In this document: one piece after another, positions 26,429 through 36,446 of the stretch
Layout of the letters: the number at the start of each line of letters is the position of its first letter
Position numbering within the stretch: the first letter of the stretch is position 1
Assembly: GCA_963701715.1 (NCBI GenBank)
Contig: CAVPAX010000006.1
Coordinates: forward strand, 124,001-188,000
Origin: Methylotenera_A sp963701715
Lineage (GTDB): Bacteria > Pseudomonadota > Gammaproteobacteria > Burkholderiales > Methylophilaceae
Length of the DNA stretch: 64,000 bases
Direction: 5' to 3'
Translations under genes and position numbers: made by a program
The notes under the pieces: generated by a model
Told to the model about the DNA's origin: nothing
What the model saw: the letters and a program-made list of their open reading frames with translations, nothing else
Database searches by the model: none

Positions 26429-27688
26429 ATGTCTGTATTTTCAAAACTTCCGTTTGAGCTGTTTGTAGGCTTTCGTTATACCCGTGCCAAGCGCAAAAAT
26501 CACTTCATCTCATTTATTTCGCTTACCAGCATGATAGGCATAGCATTAGGTGTAGCGGCTTTGATTGTGGTGCTCTCAGTTATGAATGGTTTTCAGGCGG
26601 AGTTGCGTACGCGTATTCTGGGTGTGGCTTCCCACTTAGAAATCACCGGAGTGAATAACCAGCTTAGCAACTGGCAGAGTCTTGCGAGTCAGCTTAAATC
26701 ACAACCGGAAGTAATAGCCAGTGCGCCCTATGTGATGGCGCAAGGCATGCTGAGCTATGGCCAAGCAGTGCAAGGAGCATTGGTGCGCGGCGTATTGCCG
26801 ACAGAAGAAAACAAAGTCGCAGATATAGGTAAGCATATGAAAGCTGGCAATTTGTCTGACCTGCGTGCCGGAGAGTTTGGCATTGTTATCGGTACAGATC
26901 TGGCGATGTTGCTAGGGGCAAGTATAGGTGACAAAATCGTGCTGATGGCGCCGCAAGGCCAGTTTACGCCTGCCGGAGTTGTGCCTCGTATCAAGCAGTT
27001 TAAACTGGTTGGCTTATTTCAAATTGGCATGTATGAATACGATGCTGGCTTGGTGCTTATTCATATGGATGATGCGGCAAAACTGTATCGTATGGGTGAC
27101 CATGTTTCTGGCTTGCGCTTAAAACTGGATGATTTATTTGATGCGCCGGAAATGTCAGCTGAATTGGCACAAAATTTAAGCGGTAGTTACTTTATTACCG
27201 ACTGGACGCAACAGCACGCCAACTTTTTCAAAGCTGTGCAAATGGAGAAGCGCGTGATGTTTATTATTCTGACTTTAATTGTAGCGGTTGCCGCTTTTAA
27301 TATCGTGTCAACCTTGGTGATGGCTGTAACGGATAAGCGAGCCGACATTGCTATTATGCGCACTTTTGGCGCTGGCCCGAGCAGCATCATGAGCATTTTT
27401 ATGGTGCAGGGTGCACTCATTGGTGTGATTGGCACACTTGCTGGCGCTGTCATAGGTGTGTTGATTGCATTAAATATTGAGACCATTGTGCCGATGATTG
27501 AGAGTTTGTTCCATGTACAGTTTTTAGCAAAAGATGTCTATGCGATTAGTGATTTGCCGTCAAAACTGGAATGGCCTGATGTGATTACGATTGTGATTAT
27601 GTCGTTTGTCTTGAGTCTGCTGGCTACGTTATATCCTAGTTACAAAGCCTCTACCATTAATCCAGCTGAGGCCTTGCGCTATGAGTAA
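26429..27688 (+). CDS. lolC: Lipoprotein-releasing ABC transporter permease LolC/LolE
   Basis: A 419-residue inner-membrane permease with one N-terminal membrane helix (about 25-48), a large periplasmic domain (about 50-265) and three C-terminal helices, the standard FtsX/LolCE layout. It releases outer-membrane lipoproteins to LolA. I chose ATG at 26429 because the protein then starts MSVFSKLPFELFVGFRYTRAK as in relatives; the longer frame from 26339 would read through the inverted repeat. There is no good Shine-Dalgarno sequence, and a hairpin abuts the start. It overlaps lolD by 8 bases; only one lolC/E-type permease is present here. Confidence 0.95.
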   Translation: MSVFSKLPFELFVGFRYTRAKRKNHFISFISLTSMIGIALGVAALIVVLSVMNGFQAELRTRILGVASHLEITGVNNQLSNWQSLASQLKSQPEVIASAPYVMAQGMLSYGQAVQGALVRGVLPTEENKVADIGKHMKAGNLSDLRAGEFGIVIGTDLAMLLGASIGDKIVLMAPQGQFTPAGVVPRIKQFKLVGLFQIGMYEYDAGLVLIHMDDAAKLYRMGDHVSGLRLKLDDLFDAPEMSAELAQNLSGSYFITDWTQQHANFFKAVQMEKRVMFIILTLIVAVAAFNIVSTLVMAVTDKRADIAIMRTFGAGPSSIMSIFMVQGALIGVIGTLAGAVIGVLIALNIETIVPMIESLFHVQFLAKDVYAISDLPSKLEWPDVITIVIMSFVLSLLATLYPSYKASTINPAEALRYE

Positions 27689-28355
27689 TATTATTGCTTG
27701 CAGAAACCTTTGCAAAACCTATACTGGCTTGGATGTGGCCGTGCTTAACGGTATTGATTTAAGTGTCAAAAATGGTGAACAAATCGCTATTGTTGGCGTA
27801 TCAGGTTCGGGTAAAAGTACCCTGTTGCACTTGCTGGGAGGCTTGGATGCACCAACCGCCGGTATTGTCGAATTGTCAGGGAAAAACCTTAGCCAATTAT
27901 CTGAATCGCAAAAAGGCCAGCTACGTAATCAGTCACTCGGTTTTGTGTATCAGTTTCATCATTTGTTGCCGGAATTCACAGCGATTGAAAATGTGGCGAT
28001 GCCTTTGTTGATACGCCGCATGTCACGTGAGCAGGCGCTAAAAAAAGCACAACAAATGCTCGAAAAAGTAGGCCTGGCACATCGCTTGGAGCACATGCCG
28101 GGCGAGCTCTCGGGAGGCGAGCGTCAGCGTGCTGCACTAGCGCGCGCTTTAGTCACGCAACCCGCATGTATATTGGCAGATGAGCCGACTGGAAATTTAG
28201 ATCGCGTGACAGCGAACCAAGTATTTGACTTGCTGTTGGAGATTAATCAAGCACAAAACACCAGCTTGGTAGTCGTCACTCATGATTTAGGTTTGGCCGC
28301 AAAAATGCAACGACAATACCGCCTAGAAGACGGCCAGTTAATGTCGCTAAATTAA
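27681..28355 (+). CDS. lolD: Lipoprotein-releasing ABC transporter ATPase LolD
   Basis: A 224-residue ABC ATPase with Walker A GVSGSGKST near residue 40, signature LSGGERQR near 145 and Walker B CILADEPTGNLD near 166. It energises LolC/E for lipoprotein release. It starts inside the last codons of lolC, and its stop directly abuts the TTG start of comEC. Confidence 0.97.
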   Translation: MSNIIACRNLCKTYTGLDVAVLNGIDLSVKNGEQIAIVGVSGSGKSTLLHLLGGLDAPTAGIVELSGKNLSQLSESQKGQLRNQSLGFVYQFHHLLPEFTAIENVAMPLLIRRMSREQALKKAQQMLEKVGLAHRLEHMPGELSGGERQRAALARALVTQPACILADEPTGNLDRVTANQVFDLLLEINQAQNTSLVVVTHDLGLAAKMQRQYRLEDGQLMSLN

Positions 28356-30767
28356 TTGATTACTTTTGCGCTAAGCTTTGTATTTGGCGCTTGGATGCTG
28401 CAACAGCAATCTGTTTTACCAAGCATGTATTGGGCGCTGTTGCTAATTCCTTGTTTTTTTGTTCTCGTTAGAACATATCATTTTCAATTCAAACTTTCCA
28501 AATTTTTTCAAAAAATCAGCGTTCTTATTTTGGCAATTTTATTTGGTTTCTTTTGGGCGGCTAGCTTTGCGACGATTCGACTAAGCGATGAATTATCCAA
28601 ACAATGGGAACAAAAAAGTATTGATATCATCGGCGTAATAGCTACGTTGCCAGAAGTCACTGAGCGTGGTGAACGCTTTCAGTTTGATGTCGAAAAAATA
28701 CTGACAAAAGAAGCTGAAGTTCCACGGCATATTTCACTTAATTATTATCGTGACGTTGAATTGTAAAAGTCCGAAAACACGTCTATCACAACCAATTACT
28801 TTCATGCCGGTGAGCGTTGGCAATTCACAGTGCGCTTAAAACGTCACCTTACGACTTATAATCCGCATGGTTTTGATTTTGAGGCATGGGCGCTAGCCGA
28901 AAATATCCGCGCAACAGGCACAATTCGTAATAAAAGCGGCTACAAAAAACTCAAAAGTATTGTATGGAAGCCGCGTTATGTTATTGAAAATGTACGTGAA
29001 AAAATAGGCGATAGAATTAGCCAAGCTTTGGCTGGTAAGGCTTATGCAGGCGTGATTCGCGCACTGGTGATAGGCGACGATAGTCAGATTGCACAGGCTG
29101 ATTGGAATGTATATTTGCGCACGGGCGTCATTCATCTAATGAGCATTTCCGGACTGCATATCACCATGTTGGCAGGGCTGGCATTTGCAATTGCTGCATT
29201 GATATGGCGGCGATTTCCTGCCTTGGTAATGCGAATGCCCACAAGAAAAGCAGCGACGGTTTCTGGGCTTTTTGTAGCCGTTCTGTATGCGCTGCTAGCT
29301 GGCATGTCAGTGCCCACGCAGAGAACGCTATACATGCTGACTGTCTTTGCTTTGGCTTTGTTATTTGGTCGGAATTTAGCAATTTCACGGATGCTGGCAA
29401 TCGCTTTGATTGCGGTTGTTTTGTTAGATCCCTGGGCGGTGATTGCACCTGGATTTTGGCTTTCATTCGGCGCAGTTGCGTTGATTGCTTATGTATCAGT
29501 GGGCAGGTTGGCCGCACGGCACTGGTTGAAAGAGGCCATCAATACGCAATGGGCAGTAACAATAGGTTTGTTGCCATTGCTCATTGTCATGTTTGGGCAA
29601 ACCTCAGTCATTTCGCCACTTGCCAACGCGTTTGCAATCCCTGTGATCAGCTTGTTCGTGGTGCCTTTGGCTATTCTGGGCAGCTTGGCCCATATAGATA
29701 TTATTTTGCATGCTGCGCATTTTGTTTTAGCACTTTGTATGCAGGGATTAAGCTGGCTCGCAAGCATGCCGATGGCTATATGGCAGCAAACCGCGCCGCC
29801 AATATGGGCGCTGGTTACAGCTATATTTGGTGTGTGCTGGCTTTTACTGCCGCGTGGATTCCCGCAGCGTTGGCTGGGCCTGGTGTTGCTATTGCCGGTT
29901 TTTTTTGTCAACTTGCCAAAACTTGCTGAAGGAGAAATGAGGGTTGTAGTACTGGATGTTGGTCAAGGACTGGCGGTGGTGATACAAACTAAAAATCATA
30001 CTTTACTTTACGATGCTGGACCGCGCTACACAGTGCAAAGCGATGCTGGCAGCAGAATTGTCATTCCATATTTGCGGGGTGAAGGCGTTAAAAAACTGGA
30101 TGGGTTTATCGTCAGTCATAATGATGTTGATCACAGTGGTGGCGCGGCTTCTGTGCTGGCGCAGTTGCCAGTGTCTTGGCAGGCAAGTTCTTTTGATTTG
30201 CCGGAAACTGACAAACATTTAAAGTGAATGAAGTGTTTTGCAGGGCAGCATTGGCGCTGGGATCAGGTTGATTTTAAACTGCTGCATCCGAATATCGAGG
30301 GATATCAAAATCATGAAATTAAAGATAATAATATGAGTTGTGTGGCGAAAGTTACCAGCCGGTTCGGTTCGATTTTACTCACGGGCGATATCGAAAAAGA
30401 AGCTGAAAGTATTCTGCTGGATGTAGGTCTGCAAGCCAATATCCACAAGGTCTCTGAGACTGCTGATTTGAGTGATGATTTGCTGAAAAGTGAAGTATTA
30501 ATAGTTCCGCATCATGGTAGCAGAACCTCATCTACGCAGGAGTTTTTGGCGAACGTTGGCGCGGAGCATGCCATTTTTACTGTGGGTTACCTGAACCGAT
30601 TTAAACATCCTAAGCCATTGATTAAAAATAGTTATGAGGAAAGCGGTGCCTTGTTATATCGTTCCGATTACCATGGCGCGTTGAAAATTGACTTTACCCG
30701 CAATAATCCCATAAAAATAGAGGCGTGGCGCCAAAGCCAGCCTAGGTATTGGCACGACAAATACTAG
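28356..30767 (+). pseudogene. comEC: comEC/rec2 DNA uptake channel gene interrupted by two in-frame stop codons
   Basis: One reading frame encodes a complete ComEC of about 800 codons, broken by TAA at 28764-28766 and TGA at 30225-30227. Nothing is shifted or missing. The N-terminal DUF4131 region, the multi-spanning competence domain (MSISGLHITMLAGL, PTQRTLYML) and the C-terminal metallo-beta-lactamase-like domain (DVGQGLAVV, SHNDVDHSGG, VPHHGSR) follow in order. The open stretches are 28356-28766, about 28767-30227 and 30228-30767. ComEC carries single-stranded DNA across the inner membrane, so the gene as read would not give a working channel. It starts with TTG directly after lolD. Sequencing error, recent decay or readthrough are all possible. 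Confidence 0.9.
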
Positions 30768-30868
30768 GAAAATACACATAAAGCTAAAAATTAGCAAACT
30801 GGAACTTGCCGAAATGCCTGCTTCCAGCTAAAGTAGCGGGAGTTTTTGAATACTAAAGGAGTGTTGCT

Positions 30869-31474
30869 GTGTGGGAAATTATTCAGGCGGCCGGCTGGCC
30901 AATTTGGCCATTAATTATTGCATCGGTTATTGCATTAGCGATTATTGGCGAGCGCTTTTGGGCACTGCGTTCCGAGGTGGTCGCGCCTACGAACTTACTG
31001 CCAGAAGTACAAAAGTGGCTAGGGCAGGGTGGTGTGACTAAGGAAACCCTGAACAAGCTGGAGCAACATTCTTTGTTAGGACAGGTTTTTGCGAGTGCAT
31101 TATTTAATGCTAAAAACTCGCGTGAGGTGACCAAAGAGGCTATCGAAGAAACCGGGCGTGCGGTAGCACATAAACTGGAGCGTTATCTGCCTATATTAGG
31201 CACTATTGCTACTGTGGCACCATTGCTGGGTTTGCTCGGTACGGTGATTGGCATGGTGGAATTGTTCGGGTCGTTTACTAACAGCGGCCATGATGTCGCA
31301 CAATTTGCACGTGGTATTTCGGTGGCGCTCTATAACACTGCTGCAGGTATCGTGGTGGCTGTGCCTGCGATGGTTGCATACCGTTATTTCCGCAGCAAGG
31401 TAGATGATTTGCTGGTGGACATGGAACAGCAGGCAATCAAGTTGGTTGAAATTTTACACGGCGAGAGAAAGTAG
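30869..31474 (+). CDS. exbB: ExbB/TolQ-type proton channel protein
   Basis: A 201-residue MotA/TolQ/ExbB protein with three membrane helices (about 10-30, 110-135, 150-175). It harvests proton motive force with ExbD to drive outer-membrane transport. The start is GTG at 30869 after AGGAG. Its position before exbD-msbA-lpxK is a common betaproteobacterial arrangement, in which this pair has been associated with the envelope cluster rather than a TonB gene; no tonB is seen here. Confidence 0.93.
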   Translation: MWEIIQAAGWPIWPLIIASVIALAIIGERFWALRSEVVAPTNLLPEVQKWLGQGGVTKETLNKLEQHSLLGQVFASALFNAKNSREVTKEAIEETGRAVAHKLERYLPILGTIATVAPLLGLLGTVIGMVELFGSFTNSGHDVAQFARGISVALYNTAAGIVVAVPAMVAYRYFRSKVDDLLVDMEQQAIKLVEILHGERK

Positions 31475-31475
31475 C

Positions 31476-31898
31476 ATGAATTTTCAACGTGGCAAGCGTA
31501 CTGAAGAGCTCGAGATGAATCTCGTGCCATTGATTGATGTGTTATTGGTGATTATTATCTTTTTGGTTGTAAGTGCAACCTTCTCGCGGACAAGCGAATT
31601 GCAAATTAATTTACCGACGGCTGAGGCGAACAGTCCTACAGATAAGCCGCTCGTAATTACTGTAGAAGTAGATGCAGCAGGACATTATATGGTAAACGGC
31701 AATGAAGTCGCGGGCGGAGAGGTTGAGTCTATTGCTGGCGCACTTACTAAAGCTGCAGGCAATGGCAAGGAGCCAACGATTGTGATTAATGCAGATGCCA
31801 AAGCAACGCATCAGTCTGTCGTGAATGTGATGGAAGCTGCGCGCCAAGCGAATTATACGCATATTACATTTGCCACCCAAATTGGGTCGGGTAGCTAA
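31476..31898 (+). CDS. exbD: ExbD/TolR-type biopolymer transport protein
   Basis: A 140-residue protein with one membrane helix (about residues 18-38) containing the functional aspartate in LVPLIDVLLVIIIFL, followed by a periplasmic domain. I chose ATG at 31476, giving MNFQRGKRTEELEMNLVPLID; a longer in-frame start would overlap exbB by 71 bases. It begins one base after the exbB stop. Confidence 0.94.
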   Translation: MNFQRGKRTEELEMNLVPLIDVLLVIIIFLVVSATFSRTSELQINLPTAEANSPTDKPLVITVEVDAAGHYMVNGNEVAGGEVESIAGALTKAAGNGKEPTIVINADAKATHQSVVNVMEAARQANYTHITFATQIGSGS

Positions 31899-31938
31899 AT
31901 ATCATTATTATTTTTTATCTTAGTTCGACGTAGTTAAC

Positions 31939-33693
31939 ATGTCGAAATCATCGCGCAATAAAGAAAAGCCAGTTCACGTAGCAAACGCAAAAATGTTGTA
32001 TTTGCGTTTGTTTCGCTATGCCTGGCGATACAAAGCTTTTTTTGCAGTCAGCATTATTTCAATTATGATTTTATCTGCCAGCAATACTGCTTTTCTGGCG
32101 ATAATCAAGCAGGTGACTGATGAAGGTTTCGTTAAAAAGTCACCTGATAAAGTCATATTTCTACCATTGATTTTGTTTTCCCTAATGGCAATAAGGGCCT
32201 TGGCAAGTTATTTCTCTAGCTATGGCATGCGCTATATAGCGCGACATGTGGTAGCGGCTCTTCGTCAGGAGGCTTTTGCCCGCATGATGCAATTGCCGGT
32301 TCCTTTTTTCGATTCAAGTTCTGCAGGGATGTTGGTTTCTAAACTGACTTTTGATGCTGAGCGATTGTCGATGGTGACTACCCGCGTAGCGCTCAACGTG
32401 ATAAGAGATGCGTTAACAGCACTTGGCGTGGTGTGCTACATGTTGTATTTGGATTGGCGTCTCACCATGATATTTGCATTAGTCGCGCCATTAATGGGCC
32501 TGTATCTGCGCAAAACCACACCTAAATTACGTAGTGGTGCAAGGCAGGTTCAGCATACGGTAGGCGAAATGACCAAGTCGGCAGAAGAGGCAATCTCAGG
32601 ACAGCGTATCGTCAAAATTTTCGGTGCAACCGACTATGAATATGACCGATTTTCTAAAGTTGTGATTAAAAATCGTAGCACCGAAATGAGGCAGACACGG
32701 ATTGCTGGACTAAATAGCTTGGTTGTTGAGGTGTTAGCCGCGATTGCGCTTGGCCTAGTGGTGTATTACTCGGTGGGACGCTTTACTGCAGGTGAATTTG
32801 CTGCGTTTGTAGGCGCACTACTCATGTTAATTTCGCCTATTAAGCACCTTACTGCAGCTAATGAAGAACTTCAGATTGGCTTGGCAGCGGCTCAGAGTGT
32901 GTTTGAGGTTATTGATACGCCTGCGGAAATTAACGAAGGTGAAAAGAAAATTGCACGTGCACATGGTGAAATAGAATTTAGAAATGTAAGCCTGCGTTAC
33001 GATAATGCTAAAAAACCGGCTTTAAATAATTTAAGTTTTACCATTCAGCCAGGTGAAAAACTGGCGCTTGTAGGGCGGTCCGGTGGGGGTAAAACCACTT
33101 TGGTTAATTTACTGCCGCGTTTTTATGAGCTGCAACAAGGCTTGGTGCTGCTCGATGGGGTAGATATTCGTTCTTTGGAATTAAAGAATCTGCGTAGCCA
33201 ATTCTCGTTGGTCAGCCAAGATATTATTTTGTTTAATGACACCGTATTCAATAATATTGCTTATGGCACACTCCGCAATGCAAGCGAAGCAGAAGTTATC
33301 GAGGCGGCAAAAGCCGCACATGCCTGGGAATTTATTTCACAGTTGCCGCTTGGTTTGCAAAATGAAATTGGTGATAGGGGCGTACGTCTTTCCGGCGGTC
33401 AGCGTCAGCGTATTGCCATTGCGCGTGCGATTCTTAAAAATGCACCTATTCTGCTGCTGGACGAAGCTACAAGTGCGCTGGACACTGAGTCTGAGCAGCA
33501 TGTGCAAGCTGCGCTTGATACGCTCATGCAAAATCGCACCAGCATTGTGATTGCACATCGCCTAAGCACGATTGAAAATGCCGATAGAATTTTGGTGATG
33601 AGTCATGGTGAGATTGTTGAGTCTGGCACGCATCAGCAATTATTAGCTATGAATGGACATTACACCAAGCTTTATCAAAAAGAGCTGGATTAG
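31939..33693 (+). CDS. msbA: Lipid A export ATP-binding/permease MsbA
   Basis: A 584-residue half-transporter with six N-terminal membrane helices (residues about 25-310) and a C-terminal ABC domain. Walker A is GRSGGGKTT near 382, signature LSGGQRQR near 485, Walker B ILLLDEATSALD near 505. MsbA flips lipid A-core across the inner membrane. Immediately followed by lpxK, the conserved msbA-lpxK pair. Confidence 0.95.
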   Translation: MSKSSRNKEKPVHVANAKMLYLRLFRYAWRYKAFFAVSIISIMILSASNTAFLAIIKQVTDEGFVKKSPDKVIFLPLILFSLMAIRALASYFSSYGMRYIARHVVAALRQEAFARMMQLPVPFFDSSSAGMLVSKLTFDAERLSMVTTRVALNVIRDALTALGVVCYMLYLDWRLTMIFALVAPLMGLYLRKTTPKLRSGARQVQHTVGEMTKSAEEAISGQRIVKIFGATDYEYDRFSKVVIKNRSTEMRQTRIAGLNSLVVEVLAAIALGLVVYYSVGRFTAGEFAAFVGALLMLISPIKHLTAANEELQIGLAAAQSVFEVIDTPAEINEGEKKIARAHGEIEFRNVSLRYDNAKKPALNNLSFTIQPGEKLALVGRSGGGKTTLVNLLPRFYELQQGLVLLDGVDIRSLELKNLRSQFSLVSQDIILFNDTVFNNIAYGTLRNASEAEVIEAAKAAHAWEFISQLPLGLQNEIGDRGVRLSGGQRQRIAIARAILKNAPILLLDEATSALDTESEQHVQAALDTLMQNRTSIVIAHRLSTIENADRILVMSHGEIVESGTHQQLLAMNGHYTKLYQKELD

Positions 33694-33703
33694 ATTATTT
33701 ATT

Positions 33704-34705
33704 GTGAAAAGTTTCATACAAGATCTCGTGCAGAGCGCATGGAGAAAAAAACAAAAAGGTATGTTTTTCTACCTTCTATTCATCCCTTTATCATGGTTGT
33801 TTGCCCTCGTTACTGCGCTTAGGCGCAAGTTATACCAACGCGGAATTTTAAAATCATATGAGTTGCCAGTACCTGTCATTATTGTCGGTAATATCAGCGT
33901 GGGCGGCAGCGGCAAAACGCCCATGGTGATTTGGTTGGTTGAACAGCTAAAAAAAAATGGCTACAAGCCCGCGGTAATCAGTCGTGGATATGGTGGCAGT
34001 GCAACGCAAGCAACTAGCGTTACACCAGCAAGCCTGCCTAGCATCGTGGGTGATGAGCCAGTATTGATTGCAAGCCGCTGTGCTTGTCCCGTGTGGGTAG
34101 GTACTGACCGTGTGCAAGTGGGGCTTGAGCTGTTGAAAGCGTATCCTGCTTGTAACGTGCTTGTTAGCGATGATGGTTTACAACATTATCGCTTAAAGCG
34201 TGATTTCGAGATCGCGATAGTGAATACAGGCATGCCGCCAGAAGGCTCATATTTATTGCCTGCCGGGCCGTTGCGCGAGCCAGTTAGCCGTTTAAAAACA
34301 GTTAATGCTGTTGTGTACAATGGCGAAAAAACTAGCAACGCAGCTTATAAAATGCAGTTAGTTGGAGAGAAATTTTATAATCTTGCCGATGCAAATTTAA
34401 CCGCAAGCGTGGCTGATTTTACACAGAAAAAAGTAACTGCATTGGCAGGTATAGGCAAGCCGGAACGTTTTTTTGAGCATTTGCGCAAATTGGGATTGAC
34501 CTTTGCAAGTTTGAGTTTTGCTGATCATTATGTGTTTACTGCGCAAGATTTAGCTAAAATTGATTGCGATGCAATTATCATGACAGAAAAAGATGCCGTA
34601 AAATGTAAGACATTCGCCCGGAAAAACTGTTGGGTGCTTCCTGTGGAGGCCAGTATTGATGAGACTTTAGCATCGCTTATTTTAAATAAAATAGCAAAAA
34701 GGTAG
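33704..34705 (+). CDS. lpxK: Tetraacyldisaccharide 4'-kinase
   Basis: LpxK phosphorylates the lipid A precursor at the 4' position. The protein has an N-terminal membrane-associated helix (FIPLSWLFALV) and the P-loop VGNISVGGSGKTPMV near residue 64. I chose the GTG at 33704 (333 residues) because it follows the msbA stop and gives a normal N-terminus. An ATG at 33653 inside msbA is the alternative; neither has a strong ribosome-binding site. Confidence 0.93.
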   Translation: MKSFIQDLVQSAWRKKQKGMFFYLLFIPLSWLFALVTALRRKLYQRGILKSYELPVPVIIVGNISVGGSGKTPMVIWLVEQLKKNGYKPAVISRGYGGSATQATSVTPASLPSIVGDEPVLIASRCACPVWVGTDRVQVGLELLKAYPACNVLVSDDGLQHYRLKRDFEIAIVNTGMPPEGSYLLPAGPLREPVSRLKTVNAVVYNGEKTSNAAYKMQLVGEKFYNLADANLTASVADFTQKKVTALAGIGKPERFFEHLRKLGLTFASLSFADHYVFTAQDLAKIDCDAIIMTEKDAVKCKTFARKNCWVLPVEASIDETLASLILNKIAKR

Positions 34706-34712
34706 AGTTAAA

Positions 34713-34895
34713 ATGGATTCGAAACTACTACAAATTTTAGTTTGTCCTGTCACTAAAGGGCCACTGATTTACGATAAAAAAAATAATGAGCTGATATCAA
34801 AATCCGCGCGGCTGGCTTACCCTATCCGCGACGGTATCCCTGTGATGCTGGAAGAAGAGGCTAGAAAATTGTCTCCAGACGAGAAAATTGACTAA
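34713..34895 (+). CDS. Trm112 family protein (YcaR-like)
   Basis: A 60-residue UPF0434/Trm112 protein with LLQILVCPVTKGPL at the N-terminus and LAYPIRDGIPVML in the middle. Only one cysteine is present, so the zinc site of eukaryotic Trm112 is not preserved. Always found between lpxK and kdsB in related genomes; its role is unknown. The stop overlaps the kdsB start by one base (TAATG). Confidence 0.93.
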   Translation: MDSKLLQILVCPVTKGPLIYDKKNNELISKSARLAYPIRDGIPVMLEEEARKLSPDEKID

Positions 34896-35635
34896 TGTCA
34901 TTTAAAGTTGTCATTCCTGCGCGTTATGCCAGTACGCGCCTATCAGGCAAGCCTTTGCTGGATATAGCTGGAAAGCCAATGGTGATAAGGGTTGTAGAAC
35001 AAGCTAAAAAAAGTGGCACAAGCGAAATTGTCATTGCCACAGACTTTGAAAAGATTATGCAGGCTGCCGCAGAACACAATATTAAGGCCGTGATGACGCG
35101 TATGGATCATGCGAGCGGTACGGACAGAATCGCCGAAGTGGCGCAAAAATTGGGCTGGGCGGATGATGAAATTGTGGTGAACGTGCAAGGTGATGAGCCG
35201 CTGATAGATCCGCAACTCATTAACGAAGTCGCGCTCACGCTTGCTCATAGTCGCGATGCGGTGATGGCGACGGCATGTCACGCCATTCACGATGAAGTGA
35301 ACTTGCTCAACCCCAACATTGTAAAAGTGGTGCTGGATATTAACGGCAACGCACTGTATTTCAGCCGTGCGCCAATTCCATACCCGCGCGATCAAGTCTA
35401 TAAGCAACATATTCAAGCTTACCGTCACATCGGTATTTACGCTTATCGCGTAGGTTTTTTAAAACAATATGCGCAATTAAGTGTGACAGAACTGGAAAAA
35501 ATTGAAAGTTTAGAGCAATTGCGCGTGTTGCATCACGGTTACAAAATCGGCGTGACGATTACACAATATGCCCCTGCAAGCGGCGTAGATACTCAGGAAG
35601 ACCTGGATTACGTGCGGAGCGTTTTCTCAGGCTAA
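34895..35635 (+). CDS. kdsB: 3-deoxy-manno-octulosonate cytidylyltransferase
   Basis: KdsB activates Kdo to CMP-Kdo for lipopolysaccharide inner core synthesis. The 246-residue protein has the nucleotide-binding IPARYASTRLSGKPL at its start, VNVQGDEPLI near residue 95 and the YRHIGIYAYR segment near 178. Last gene of the envelope block; its stop overlaps the convergent DUF486 gene by 4 bases. Confidence 0.97.
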   Translation: MSFKVVIPARYASTRLSGKPLLDIAGKPMVIRVVEQAKKSGTSEIVIATDFEKIMQAAAEHNIKAVMTRMDHASGTDRIAEVAQKLGWADDEIVVNVQGDEPLIDPQLINEVALTLAHSRDAVMATACHAIHDEVNLLNPNIVKVVLDINGNALYFSRAPIPYPRDQVYKQHIQAYRHIGIYAYRVGFLKQYAQLSVTELEKIESLEQLRVLHHGYKIGVTITQYAPASGVDTQEDLDYVRSVFSG

Positions 35636-35979
35636 ACTGAAGACCTGAACATAAAGTACACCGCACCTAGCAAACATAAGCCTGCCCATAAAAAATCTAG
35701 TTTGACAGGCTGTTGCATATAAAAAATCGCGAATGGTACAAAAACACTTAATGTAATTACTTCCTGTAGTATCTTGAGTTGTGAGAGTGAAAGAGTAGTG
35801 TAGCCAATACGGTTGGCAGGCACTTGAAACAGATACTCCATCAAAGCAATGCCCCAGCTAATTAAGGCAGCAATTATCCAAGGCTTGTTGCTAAGGTTCT
35901 TAAGGTGAGCATACCATGCAAACGTCATGAATACATTTGAAATGGTAAGTAGAATGATGGTTTTTAGGATGATTGGCAT
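35632..35979 (-). CDS. DUF486 family small membrane protein
   Basis: A 115-residue protein with four predicted membrane helices, typical of DUF486, which is distantly related to drug/metabolite transporters. The conserved FAWYAHLKN and EYLFQVPANRIG segments lie near residues 20 and 50. Function unknown. It is a single leftward gene at the end of the kdsB side and 78 bases from the glnB stop. Confidence 0.88.
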   Translation of the reverse strand: MPIILKTIILLTISNVFMTFAWYAHLKNLSNKPWIIAALISWGIALMEYLFQVPANRIGYTTLSLSQLKILQEVITLSVFVPFAIFYMQQPVKLDFLWAGLCLLGAVYFMFRSSV

Positions 35980-36057
35980 AATTTAATTCCTGCCACGTCA
36001 GGCAAGCGCTAGGCACACACGACGATGCCATGACAAAACTAGATGCTTGATATTAAC

Positions 36058-36396
36058 CTAAACTGCCGATTCGCCCGTCTCACCCGTTCTAATTCGCACC
36101 ACTTGTTCCACCGCGCTGACAAAAATCTTGCCATCGCCGATCTTGCCGGTATGTGCGGCTTTGATAATGGCTTCCATGGCAGCTTCTACCATGTCGTCGC
36201 CGACGACTAATTCCAGTTTGATTTTCGGTAAAAAATCCACCACGTATTCTGCACCGCGATAAAGCTCGGTATGGCCTTTTTGGCGGCCAAAGCCTTTTAC
36301 TTCGGTGACAGTTAATCCATTTACGCCAATTTCAGAGAGCGATTCACGTACTTCGTCTAATTTAAATGGTTTAATCACCGCTTCAATTTTTTTCAT
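36058..36396 (-). CDS. glnB: Nitrogen regulatory protein P-II
   Basis: A 112-residue PII signal protein that senses 2-oxoglutarate, ATP/ADP and, through uridylylation, glutamine. The T-loop with Tyr51 (ELYRGAEYVVDF) and the C-terminal RIRTGETG signature are intact. It lies 50 bases downstream of nadE on the same strand. Such pairing with glutamine-dependent NAD synthetase is recurrent and may reflect direct PII control of NadE described in some bacteria. Confidence 0.95.
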   Translation of the reverse strand: MKKIEAVIKPFKLDEVRESLSEIGVNGLTVTEVKGFGRQKGHTELYRGAEYVVDFLPKIKLELVVGDDMVEAAMEAIIKAAHTGKIGDGKIFVSAVEQVVRIRTGETGESAV

Positions 36397-36446
36397 GCTG
36401 GCTCCTAATCGTTTTTTAATGCTGAATTCTACTGGTTAAATTTTTA

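Noticed and set aside
29102..29929. A 275-codon open frame on the same strand inside comEC
   Set aside because: It is another frame of the conserved ComEC membrane domain, rich in Cys and His without any domain, and has no start context.
30225..30227. Selenocysteine reading of the TGA in comEC
   Set aside because: No selenoprotein family is involved, relatives do not have a catalytic Cys here as far as the motif shows, and a second lesion in the same frame is TAA, which does not encode selenocysteine.
33653..33703. Upstream ATG start for lpxK within msbA
   Set aside because: It adds 17 residues unlike LpxK N-termini; the GTG after the msbA stop fits better, although neither has a strong ribosome-binding site.
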